Assembly: GCF_900107115.1 (NCBI RefSeq)
Contig: NZ_FNOS01000004.1
Coordinates: 266,023 to 330,022 of the forward strand
Direction of reading: 5' to 3'
DNA: 64,000 nt
Origin: Salimicrobium album
Lineage (GTDB): Bacteria; Bacillota; Bacilli; Bacillales; Halobacillaceae
The position numbers and the translations under genes are program-made. The notes beneath the pieces are model-generated. The model was given only the letters and a program-made list of their open reading frames with translations. It did no database searches and had not been told where the DNA came from. Positions 16,692-24,339 of this stretch are shown here, in pieces (within the stretch, counting starts at the first letter, position 1; each line of letters starts with the position of its first letter).

Positions 16692-18023
16692 ATGGCAGGT
16701 ATCGAACCGGCAAAACCGGTGTATAAACGATTCTGGTTCTGGACGATTTTACTCGCAGTAGTGCTGGTCATGGGAAACCTTGGAGGGGAAGTCGAACCGG
16801 AACAGACAGAAAACGCTTCGAACAGTGAAGAAAGTGATAATGATGATGAGGTAGAAGCAAGTACGAAAGATAAGGAAGTAAAAGAAACAAGTGAAACAAA
16901 AAGCGACGACACATCTGCGGAGAAAGAAGATGAAAATGAGGCAGTAACAACGTCCCGGGAAAATGCAGTTCAGGAAGCCGAGAGCTATCTGAAAGCCTCA
17001 CCTTTCTCCCAAAAGGGGCTCGTTAATCAGCTGGCTTCCAAAGCCGGAGGTGACTATCCACGGGAAGATGCTGAATATGCGGTGCATCAGTTAGATGTGG
17101 ACTGGAATGAACAGGCACTAAAAAGCGCCGAGAATTATATGAGTGTGAGCACTTTTTCCGAACAGGAGTTGAAAGAGCAGCTCACATCGGATGCTGGAGA
17201 AGGGTTCACGGAGGAAGAGGCACAATACGCCATCGGTCAAATTGATTTCGGTAAAGAGGAAGCTGTGGAAGAAGAGCCTTCCGAGGAACCTGTAGAAGGA
17301 GAACCTTCTGAAGAGCCGTCCGAAGAAAGTGGGGGAGCAGAAGGTGAAATAACCACTTCACAAAAGAATGCCCTGCAGGAAGCGGAGAATTATCTGGAGT
17401 TCACGGCTTTTTCCAAACAGGGACTGATTGACCAGCTGTCTTCTGAATATGGAGGCGGTTACCCATTGGAGGACGCCGAGTTTGCGGTGAATCAGCTGGA
17501 TGTGGACTGGAACGAGCAGGCAGTCAGAAGTGCAGAGAGCTATTTGGAGTACAGTTCGTTTTCGGAAAGCGGATTGAAACAGCAGCTTTCTTCGGATGCA
17601 GGAGCCCAATTTACCGAAGAGCAGGCTCAACACGCAGTCGAACAGATGGATTTCGGAGGAAACGAAAGTACTACGGATGAGTCCTCTGATGAGGACGGCA
17701 GTTCAGATGGTTCTATGACGAAATCTCAGCAGAACGCGGTGGCCCAGGCGGAAAGTTATTTGGAGTTCAGTGCTTTCTCGAAAAAAGGTCTGATTGACCA
17801 GCTGTCTTCTGAATACGGGAGCGGCTATCCACGCGAAGATGCTGAGTTTGCGGTGAATCAGCTGGACGTGGACTGGAACGAACAGGCAGTGAAAAGTGCG
17901 GAGAGTTACCTGGATACGATGTCTTTCTCCAGATCCGGACTGATTGATCAGCTGTCTTCGGAGTATGGAGGCGGTTTTACGCGGGAACAGGCGGAATACG
18001 CAGCCGATCAGGTCGGTTTATAG
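16692..18023 (+). CDS. Membrane-anchored six-repeat Ltp-like surface protein
   Basis: A 443-residue protein. One membrane helix (residues about 13-29) follows a basic start; there is no lipobox cysteine, so it is membrane-anchored rather than a lipoprotein. A very acidic linker (33-88) leads to six copies of a ~45-residue helix-turn-helix repeat of the Ltp (host cell surface-exposed lipoprotein) type, at about 90-136, 143-186, 225-272, 279-322, 347-394 and 401-443. They form three pairs separated by Glu/Ser-rich linkers. Recurrent motifs are AESYLEFSAFS, GLIDQLSSEYGGGY and AEFAVNQLDVDW. The phage TP-J34 protein Ltp, with two such repeats, blocks phage DNA injection; a similar role here is inference. 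Strong acidity fits a halophile surface. Confidence 0.82.
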   Translation: MAGIEPAKPVYKRFWFWTILLAVVLVMGNLGGEVEPEQTENASNSEESDNDDEVEASTKDKEVKETSETKSDDTSAEKEDENEAVTTSRENAVQEAESYLKASPFSQKGLVNQLASKAGGDYPREDAEYAVHQLDVDWNEQALKSAENYMSVSTFSEQELKEQLTSDAGEGFTEEEAQYAIGQIDFGKEEAVEEEPSEEPVEGEPSEEPSEESGGAEGEITTSQKNALQEAENYLEFTAFSKQGLIDQLSSEYGGGYPLEDAEFAVNQLDVDWNEQAVRSAESYLEYSSFSESGLKQQLSSDAGAQFTEEQAQHAVEQMDFGGNESTTDESSDEDGSSDGSMTKSQQNAVAQAESYLEFSAFSKKGLIDQLSSEYGSGYPREDAEFAVNQLDVDWNEQAVKSAESYLDTMSFSRSGLIDQLSSEYGGGFTREQAEYAADQVGL

Positions 18024-18065
18024 ATTCGTTAATACGTAGTTATAATTGAAACAATAGGGTGAAAA

Positions 18066-18106
18066 TAAAAAATGCTTTCCATTAGTGATATGGAAAGCAT
18101 TTTTTG
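18066..18106. terminator. Bidirectional terminator
   Basis: AAAAATGCTTTCCAT and ATGGAAAGCATTTTT form a perfect 15-bp stem with A and T tails, shared by the rightward Ltp-like gene and the leftward cupin gene. Confidence 0.92.
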
Positions 18107-18115
18107 AGGTCGAAA

Positions 18116-18529
18116 TTAATGGTCGTGATCTTCCATTCCTTCGGCTCTCGTCTTGTGTACGGTTCCGTGGTCGTGTTCCGGAGGCGCATAAATAGAGTAG
18201 ATTTTGAGCGGCTTGTCGCCTTTGTTTGTTATGTTGTGCCATTTTCCTGCCGGAACGAGTACTACATCATCGTCGCCTACTTTCTTTTCGAAATCCAGGT
18301 TATTCTCACTGTCTCCCATCTGTGCAAGACCTTCTCCTTCTTCCACCCGGAGAAACTGGTCCAGTTCGTGATGGACTTCAAGACCGATATCTTCTCCCAC
18401 ATCGATACTCATCAAAGTGACCTGAAGATTCTTTCCGGTCCATAAAGCTGTGCGGTAGTTCGTGTTCTCTTTAGTTGCTTCTTCAATGTTCGTTACAAAC
18501 GGCTCCGCGCCGTAATCTTTCAATTCCAT
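18116..18529 (-). CDS. Cupin-domain protein
   Basis: A 137-residue single-domain cupin. Motif 1 is recognisable in GEDIGLEVHHELDQFLRVEEG (two His, Glu and a downstream Glu), motif 2 in VPAGKWHNITNKG. The C terminus is histidine-rich (PPEHDHG then MEDHDH), which could bind extra metal. Cupins of this type are small metal-binding enzymes or sensors; no specific substrate can be given. It stands alone between two terminators. GGAGGGATAG precedes the start. Confidence 0.82.
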   Translation of the reverse strand: MELKDYGAEPFVTNIEEATKENTNYRTALWTGKNLQVTLMSIDVGEDIGLEVHHELDQFLRVEEGEGLAQMGDSENNLDFEKKVGDDDVVLVPAGKWHNITNKGDKPLKIYSIYAPPEHDHGTVHKTRAEGMEDHDH

Positions 18530-18634
18530 CGTCTATCCCTCCTGAAGTAGTAATATGAGCTTCTTACTATGTACCTGTTTCTTACAGAAATTAAACGTGG
18601 AGCACAGAGCTTAATGCATTCTGCAGTTATTAAA

Positions 18635-18675
18635 AACAGAGTCCACGGGGAGGAACCCCCCCATGGAACTCTGTT
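18635..18675 (-). terminator. Terminator of the iron alcohol dehydrogenase gene
   Basis: On the minus strand AACAGAGTTCCATGGGG pairs with CCCCGTGGACTCTGTT and is followed by TTTTAA. Confidence 0.8.
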
Positions 18676-18693
18676 ATAAAACCGTGCTGAAAC

Positions 18694-19866
18694 TTATGCT
18701 TTTACGAGAGCTTCTTTGCCGTAGTAAGAAGCTTTGAATAGTTCTTTCATCTGTTCGAAAGATGTTTCGCGCGGGTTGGTGCCTGTGCATGGATCTTCGA
18801 GAGCGTTCTCGGCCATCGTGTCCAGGTGCTTGTTGAAGTCTTCTTCGGGTACACCGAAGTCCTGAAGAGTCGTTGCAAGACCGAGGTCTTTGTTGAGCTG
18901 ATAGATGTATTCTACAAGAGAATCGGTCAGTTCAGCATCACTGTTCCCTTTCAGGTTAAGACGGCGGGCAACTTCGGCGAAACGATCTTCCACTACTTCA
19001 CGGTTGAACTGGATGACGTAAGGAAGATAGATCGCGTTAGCATAGCCGTGCGGAATGCCGAATGTCGGACCACTTTTGTGGGCCAGGCTGTGCACGTTAC
19101 CGAGTACGGCGTTCGCAAAAGCCATTCCTGCCATCGCCTGAATGGTGTGCATCTGTTTTGCAGCTTCCTGATCCCCTTTGTAGGAAGCGAGCAGGTTATC
19201 TTTAATCACTTCAGCTCCCCCGAGGGAAAGGATATCTGTATACAGCGTGCGTGGTTTCGCTACGTACGCTTCAATCGTATGGGTGAAGGCGTCCATGCCT
19301 GTATAAGCAGCGATATGCTTAGGAAGTTCCTCAACCATGACAGGGTCGATGATAGCGACATCCGGTGTCAGTTCAAAGTCTGCCAGCGGATATTTCACGT
19401 TCGTCGTTTCATCGGCGACGACGGACAGGTTGGATACTTCGGAACCACTTCCGCTTGTCGTCGGAATGCCGGCGAATTTCGCTTTCTGGCGAAGACGCGG
19501 CAGTTCGAACGGTTTTACAGCATCTTCAAAAGAGAGATCCGGATATTCGTGGAAAAGCCAGATCGCTTTGGCGGAGTCCATCGCAGATCCGCCGCCGATA
19601 CCGATAATCCAGTCCGGCTGGAACTGATCAAAGTCTTTTGCACCTTTTTTCACCGCTTCGAATGTCGGTTCTGTATCGTAGCCTTCAAATACTTCTGTTT
19701 CTATATTCGCAGCTGCCAGGTGTTCCTGGATCTTCGTAAGGTTTCCGTTTTGTTTTACGGAACCGCCGCCGATGACCAGTGCGGCTTTCTTCCCTTCAAA
19801 GGATTCCAGTACTTCCAGTGCGTTCTCTTCAAAATAAATATCGCGCGGAATCGTAAAACGACTCAT
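18694..19866 (-). CDS. Iron-containing alcohol dehydrogenase
   Basis: A 390-residue group III alcohol dehydrogenase, NAD(P)-dependent and iron- or zinc-binding. The dinucleotide region includes GGGSVKQNG and IGIGGGSAMDSAKAIW; metal ligands are Asp and His residues of AYTGMDAFTHTIEAYV, AHKSGPTFGIPHG and a further His between them. Closest well-known groups are 1,3-propanediol, methanol and butanol dehydrogenases, so alcohol/aldehyde interconversion is sure but the substrate is not. A second, different member of the family (yugJ type) is at 34.9 kb. GGAGGCTATTATTT supplies the ribosome site. Two direct repeats upstream may be regulatory. Confidence 0.9.
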   Translation of the reverse strand: MSRFTIPRDIYFEENALEVLESFEGKKAALVIGGGSVKQNGNLTKIQEHLAAANIETEVFEGYDTEPTFEAVKKGAKDFDQFQPDWIIGIGGGSAMDSAKAIWLFHEYPDLSFEDAVKPFELPRLRQKAKFAGIPTTSGSGSEVSNLSVVADETTNVKYPLADFELTPDVAIIDPVMVEELPKHIAAYTGMDAFTHTIEAYVAKPRTLYTDILSLGGAEVIKDNLLASYKGDQEAAKQMHTIQAMAGMAFANAVLGNVHSLAHKSGPTFGIPHGYANAIYLPYVIQFNREVVEDRFAEVARRLNLKGNSDAELTDSLVEYIYQLNKDLGLATTLQDFGVPEEDFNKHLDTMAENALEDPCTGTNPRETSFEQMKELFKASYYGKEALVKA

Positions 19867-19951
19867 AAATAATAGCCTCCTTCAGTTGGCTTCGTTGATT
19901 AGTCTCTTCCTGATGACAGTTGCCGTATTAATGAAACGGCAACGCTTGAGC

Positions 19952-20059
19952 AGTGTTCCCTCTCTGAACTTCATTAAACAAAAAAATTCTAGTTATGGTT
20001 ATTTAAGGGAACGATTACTGTCGCTTGGGGAGTGTTCCCCGTGTTCACTACATTAAACA
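19952..20059. repeat. Pair of 29-bp direct repeats between the alcohol dehydrogenase and DUF2339 genes
   Basis: Copies at 19952-19980 and 20031-20059, 79 bases apart, share AGTGTTCCC at one end and ACTNCATTAAACA at the other (22 of 29 identical). The second copy is preceded by GGGG, forming a GGGGA/TCCCC hairpin. They look like paired operator sites for the divergent promoters. Confidence 0.55.
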
Positions 20060-20157
20060 TAAATATTATAAAAGGTTTACCGGGATTTTAGACGAATGAT
20101 ATATGTAGAAGGTAAATGCAGGAGTTCACGCATAAGCAGAAGGAGGGGAAACCGGGG

Positions 20158-21942
20158 ATGAATAAAAATGAATCGGACCGTCGTCTGGAGGAGCGTCTGG
20201 ATAAGCTGGAAAGAGAAATGGAAGAAATAAAATCTATGCTTAAAGACAGAGAACCGGAAGAGAAAAAGGGGATAAAACAACCGTTTTTTTCTCAACCGGA
20301 AAAGCATGATTCCTACTCGTCCGAAGAAACGGAAAAAGGTTTGGGGGAAACGAAGCCTGCAAAGAGAGACTGGGAAGCATGGATCGGGCAGGTGTGGCTG
20401 CCGCGTGTGTTCATCGTTGTCCTGCTGATCGGTGTGGTATGGGCCTTCCAGTCTGCCGTCGAGAACAACTGGATTACGGAACCGGTCCGGGTACTTATCG
20501 GCTTTGTATCTTCCGTAGTACTCGCCATTACCGGGGTGTACCAGACGAAGAAAGAGCGGAGAGGACTCGGGGTAAGTCTGATCGGTGGCGGAGCAGGTAT
20601 ATGGATATTTTCCACCTTTGCAGGTACCGTTCTGTACGGGCTGGTTCAAACGCCGATCGCTTTTGTTCTGTACGTTTTCGGTATTTTTACGGGATTATAC
20701 CTGTCACATATATACAAATCCCAGGCTCTCGCCGTCTTTTTGACTATAGCCGGTTTTTTCGTGCCATTTCTCGTTGGAGGAGAAGAGGGGAACTTTTTCG
20801 TATTCTTTTTTTATGAAATGCTGCTCGTTGTGACGCTCGGTTTATATGCATGGAAATGGAGGTATATGGTTCTGTTGTACGCGGGAACGCTGCTTCCTTC
20901 CGTTACGTTTTTCGTTTATGTGATAGCATCTGCGCTGGCAGATTCACAAGTGAACAGTATCGGCCCTATTGATCAGTATGAGATATTCGCCTACACCGTC
21001 GTAGCGATACACATAGGCCTTTCCGCACTCCTGTTCTATTCGGATGCTCTATCCAGGGCGAAGGGGGTGCTTCTGTCTCTTACGTTTATAGCTGCACTGA
21101 TCTGGCTGTTTGTAACTCCTCTTTCTCCTGCTTCTATATATGAATACGGGTGGGTGACTCTGATTGTTTCCGTACTCGACGCTTTTCTCGTCACAGGCAC
21201 TCTTCTTTACGGAGGGATTGCTTACCGGAGCCGAAACAACCGGGGTATGCTTTTTCACTTATATACACTGTTCGCAGTGGTGCTTGGTACGTTCGAGATA
21301 TTCCGTATTTTCGATTACGAAGGGTACGCGATTCTATACCTTGTGGAAGCGATCGCTCTTTATCGTCTCGGCTTCGGCATCAACAGCCGGGTGCAAACCG
21401 TTCTAGCATCCATCTTCTTTATCATCGGTGCCTCCTTAACACTCAGCAATCTCGAGTATATTGAATCCGCAGTGGACGTACCGGTATTTGAGGGGATCAC
21501 CGCCGCCATCGTAGCAGGGCTCGCTTATTTGCTGTTCCGTTCCTATACGGGTAATAAAGTGATGACGGGTATCGTCCGGCGTACGTGCATTTACGTATTT
21601 GCTGGAGCAGGGCTAGGTTTTGCACTTCTTACCTTGACGCAGGTAGCCTTCCAGATTGGAGAGGAGAGCTTTTATGACTACCGGGACATAGGGGTATCAA
21701 TAAGCTGGATCCTATTCGCAGTGGCTGCGTTGACAGCGGGAATTTTAAAAGACAAGAGACCGCTCCGTGTTTTCGCGATGATATGGATTTTCATTACGCT
21801 CGGAAAAGCCTTTCTGGTCGATATTTCCTATATCGATGCTATCGTACGCGGTCTGCTGTTTATAGGGCTTGGTGTTGTGGGAGTGCTGGTATCAAGGTTT
21901 TTCTATCGTTCGAATAAACAAAATAGCAGCAAAAAACGTTGA
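20158..21942 (+). CDS. DUF2339 family polytopic membrane protein
   Basis: A 594-residue predicted membrane protein of the DUF2339 family. The N terminus is a short coiled coil (ESDRRLEERLDKLEREMEEI), then a charged linker, then about sixteen to eighteen hydrophobic helices up to the basic tail. The first membrane segment begins with WEAWIGQVWLPRVFIVVLLI. No biochemical role is known for this family. I chose the ATG at 20158 behind AAGGAGGGG; an in-frame ATG at 20116 has only a weak ribosome site. It stands alone, divergent from the alcohol dehydrogenase gene. Confidence 0.8.
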   Translation: MNKNESDRRLEERLDKLEREMEEIKSMLKDREPEEKKGIKQPFFSQPEKHDSYSSEETEKGLGETKPAKRDWEAWIGQVWLPRVFIVVLLIGVVWAFQSAVENNWITEPVRVLIGFVSSVVLAITGVYQTKKERRGLGVSLIGGGAGIWIFSTFAGTVLYGLVQTPIAFVLYVFGIFTGLYLSHIYKSQALAVFLTIAGFFVPFLVGGEEGNFFVFFFYEMLLVVTLGLYAWKWRYMVLLYAGTLLPSVTFFVYVIASALADSQVNSIGPIDQYEIFAYTVVAIHIGLSALLFYSDALSRAKGVLLSLTFIAALIWLFVTPLSPASIYEYGWVTLIVSVLDAFLVTGTLLYGGIAYRSRNNRGMLFHLYTLFAVVLGTFEIFRIFDYEGYAILYLVEAIALYRLGFGINSRVQTVLASIFFIIGASLTLSNLEYIESAVDVPVFEGITAAIVAGLAYLLFRSYTGNKVMTGIVRRTCIYVFAGAGLGFALLTLTQVAFQIGEESFYDYRDIGVSISWILFAVAALTAGILKDKRPLRVFAMIWIFITLGKAFLVDISYIDAIVRGLLFIGLGVVGVLVSRFFYRSNKQNSSKKR

Positions 21943-22160
21943 AATAAGTTAGACAGATGAGTTATTAGTAAATCAAGATTCTTTAAGAATATAACTGACC
22001 TTGTCGCTGTTTTTGTCAGTAAAGAGGTGGGAGTGGCTCATTTCTCCTTTATACAGTGATCGTCGTTTCAAGAATGAGTCAACCTGTCTAAATTTATTTT
22101 ACTTTTATGTGTTCGCCCTTCTTTGTTAAATGTAATCAAACTCATAAAGGTGGTTTTAGG

Positions 22161-22442
22161 TTGAATAAAAAGTTAACTTTTTATAGTTATGGTTCTTTTA
22201 TTAGTAGTCTCTTTACCATGCCCTTTTTTTATTTACTTATATACGATTTTATCCCGGTGAATTTCCGTTTAGGTATTGTAGTAATGGGTGTCATGATTTT
22301 GGCTACGTTCGTATTAGGTATAATGGCTTGTTTTAAAGATGGAGAAAAAAATTATTTAGCGGTTATTTCATTTATTATAGGAGCAGTAAATTTATTCGTT
22401 TTTGGTACTGGGTTATTGATGTCTCAAATGGCGTCCGCTTAA
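22161..22442 (+). CDS. Small AT-rich membrane protein, TTG start
   Basis: A 93-residue protein I do not recognise, with three predicted membrane helices (about 12-32, 39-58, 66-90) and a basic first stretch. The TTG at 22161 follows an AAAGGTGG ribosome site; the upstream in-frame ATG at 22107 has none. The coding sequence is richer in A+T than its neighbours, and its 3' side ends at a 43-bp perfect palindrome, so it may be acquired DNA. Function unknown. Confidence 0.6.
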   Translation: MNKKLTFYSYGSFISSLFTMPFFYLLIYDFIPVNFRLGIVVMGVMILATFVLGIMACFKDGEKNYLAVISFIIGAVNLFVFGTGLLMSQMASA

Positions 22443-22476
22443 TTCAAAAAAATGCCGGTGGTTTACTAAACTACAC

Positions 22477-22519
22477 CCCGATTAGCGGGACACTTATAAC
22501 AAGTGTCCCGCTAATCGGG
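22477..22519. repeat. 43-bp perfect palindrome (19-bp arms, 5-base loop)
   Basis: CCCGATTAGCGGGACACTT and AAGTGTCCCGCTAATCGGG are exact reverse complements around ATAAC. No T run follows on either side, so it is not a standard terminator. It lies between the convergent small membrane gene and hrtA. Confidence 0.85.
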
Positions 22520-22562
22520 TATATAGTTCAAGTTGAGCTCTAGTACCTGGACTGTTCTTATA

Positions 22563-23228
22563 TCACACTAATATCTTCCCGTCTTCCATATGAACGACCC
22601 GGTCTGCGTAAGAAAGCATCTCCGTTTCGTGGGTGACGAGGAGGGTGGCCATGCCACGCTCTTTCGTCATGTCTTCGAGCAGCTGCATCACTTCTTCCGA
22701 CTTTTTCGAATCGAGACTTGCCGTCGGTTCGTCGGCGAACAGAACGGAAGGGCGGTGGATAACGGAGCGGGCGATGGCGGCACGCTGTTTTTCTCCTCCG
22801 GACAGGGAAGAAGGGTAGGCCTTCCTGCGATGAGAAAGCCCTACCTTACTCAGAATAGCTGTTACTTCTTCTTCCTCTTTCTTTTTCCCGGCCACCTCAA
22901 GCATCATGAAGAGTTGTTCCTCCACGGTAAGGAAAGGGACTAAATGGGACGACTGGAAAATGAATCCGAATTCCTCTGCCCGCACTTTACGTAACTTTTC
23001 CTCCTTCACATCAGCCAGGTTTTTTCCTTTAAAACTGATTTCACCCTCGGAAGTTTCCTGCAGACCTGCGGCTATGGTGAGCAGCGTACTTTTCCCTGAA
23101 CCGGAAGCCCCGGTCAAAGCAGTGATTTCTCCCGGGCGCAGGGAGAGGTTCACGCCTTTCAGTACTTCCTCTTCGACTTCTCCGTTTTTGAATGTTTTTC
23201 TGATATTCTTTAAATGAAATGTTTCCAT
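22563..23228 (-). CDS. hrtA: Heme-efflux ABC transporter ATPase HrtA
   Basis: A 221-residue ATPase of the MacB/LolD class. Walker A is TGASGSGKSTLL (about 39-50), the Q-loop FIFQSSHLVPF, the signature SSLSGGEKQRAA, Walker B SVLFADEPTASLD and the H-loop LLVTHETEM. Alone it could be any lipoprotein- or peptide-type exporter, but the permease upstream and the adjacent two-component system match the HrtAB-HssRS system of Staphylococcus and Bacillus, in which HrtAB expels excess heme from the membrane. It starts 2 bases after the hrtB stop, so both are made from one mRNA. Confidence 0.88.
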   Translation of the reverse strand: METFHLKNIRKTFKNGEVEEEVLKGVNLSLRPGEITALTGASGSGKSTLLTIAAGLQETSEGEISFKGKNLADVKEEKLRKVRAEEFGFIFQSSHLVPFLTVEEQLFMMLEVAGKKKEEEEVTAILSKVGLSHRRKAYPSSLSGGEKQRAAIARSVIHRPSVLFADEPTASLDSKKSEEVMQLLEDMTKERGMATLLVTHETEMLSYADRVVHMEDGKILV

Positions 23229-23230
23229 AG

Positions 23231-24247
23231 TTACCCCTCTCCCTGCTGGATCGCTTCCAGCGGTTTAATTTGACGAATGCGCAATCCGGAAAATGTGGAA
23301 CCGATAAAACCGACGACGAGAAATACGACTGCAAGAGCCAGAGTCGTCGAAATAGGAAGATCATAAGGCATCGCTTCCGGCAGGAGAACTCCTGCGGTCT
23401 GACCTGCGAGGCCGGAGAGCAGTACAGCCAGGCTTGTAATCGTCAGCATCTGGACCCACATCATATAAAACAGGCGTCTCGTACGAACACCGATCGCTTT
23501 CAGAATACCGAACATGCCCGTTTTCTGTACGTTCATCATATAGAAAAAGATCGCAAATAACATGCCGCTGATCAGGACGAGAAACCAGAGAATCATCGAC
23601 AGAGTCATCTGTTCCGCCTGATAACTCGGGATAGAGGACAGGAATTCGCTCTTCGAAAACGTCTCCAGTCCGCTTATATCTTTTTCATTCTCTGTATAAA
23701 GAACTTGGAAATCTTCGATACGGAACATAGAAGAAAACTCTTCCTGATTTACGAAAGCGGCCGGGGAGTGGCTGAATCGTTCATTATCCGCGAACCCGGT
23801 CACTTCCAGTTCTTCGCCCGTCTGTGGGTGTGTGAGCGTATCACCCACAGAGACCCCTTCTTCTTTAACAGACGAATCGAGTACAACCTCTCCTTTATCG
23901 GGCTGCGGGAATGGGGAGGCCGAGGTGGAATTGAAGAAAGCGAGCGAGTACTTGCGTTCCGATTTCTCCAGCCCTCCCATCTGCACGGAAAAAGCGTAAT
24001 TGTTCTGACCGGTGGCACTCTGTACAGTGGCTTCATCCAGATTGGAACGGGTGTACGAACCTTCTGCATCCTCCGTTAAATGAAAATTCCCCTCGGGCAG
24101 ATTCCGGATGGACGCCATATTGTCCTCCGAAAGACCGTTCGCGAGTCCGGATAATAGAAAAGTCAGCAGGCTGATCAGGAAAACTACGGCTCCTATGATA
24201 AGAAACCTCGTTTTATTTTTTTTCATTTCTTTTAATGCCATATTCAT
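23231..24247 (-). CDS. hrtB: Heme-efflux ABC transporter permease HrtB
   Basis: A 338-residue MacB/FtsX-type permease: helix 1 at about 12-35 (FLIIGAVVFLISLLTFLLSG), a ~180-residue extracellular domain, then three C-terminal helices from about residue 215. The N terminus (MALKEMKKNKTRFLIIGAVV and GLANGLSEDN) follows the HrtB pattern. HrtB binds heme in the membrane-proximal outer domain and, powered by HrtA, removes it. The promoter region (24248-24339) holds a direct-repeat operator that also occurs before hssR, consistent with induction by HssR. Confidence 0.85.
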   Translation of the reverse strand: MNMALKEMKKNKTRFLIIGAVVFLISLLTFLLSGLANGLSEDNMASIRNLPEGNFHLTEDAEGSYTRSNLDEATVQSATGQNNYAFSVQMGGLEKSERKYSLAFFNSTSASPFPQPDKGEVVLDSSVKEEGVSVGDTLTHPQTGEELEVTGFADNERFSHSPAAFVNQEEFSSMFRIEDFQVLYTENEKDISGLETFSKSEFLSSIPSYQAEQMTLSMILWFLVLISGMLFAIFFYMMNVQKTGMFGILKAIGVRTRRLFYMMWVQMLTITSLAVLLSGLAGQTAGVLLPEAMPYDLPISTTLALAVVFLVVGFIGSTFSGLRIRQIKPLEAIQQGEG

Positions 24248-24300
24248 CTGTTCTTCAACCCTTTCTGTATAATAAAAACCTTTCGTTCCTTCTACTGACT

Positions 24301-24333
24301 ATGGTAAATCAGCAAGGTGAACGAAAGGTTAAC
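24301..24333 (-). promoter_or_regulatory. HssR operator and promoter of hrtBA
   Basis: On the minus strand GTTAACCTT-TC-GTTCACCTT (24314-24333) is a 9+2+9 direct repeat, 7 bases before a TACCAT -10 (24301-24306). Layout and bases resemble the Staphylococcus HssR box GTTCATATT-NN-GTTCATATT. No good -35 exists, as expected for an activator-dependent promoter. Confidence 0.78.
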
Positions 24334-24339
24334 GGGGTG

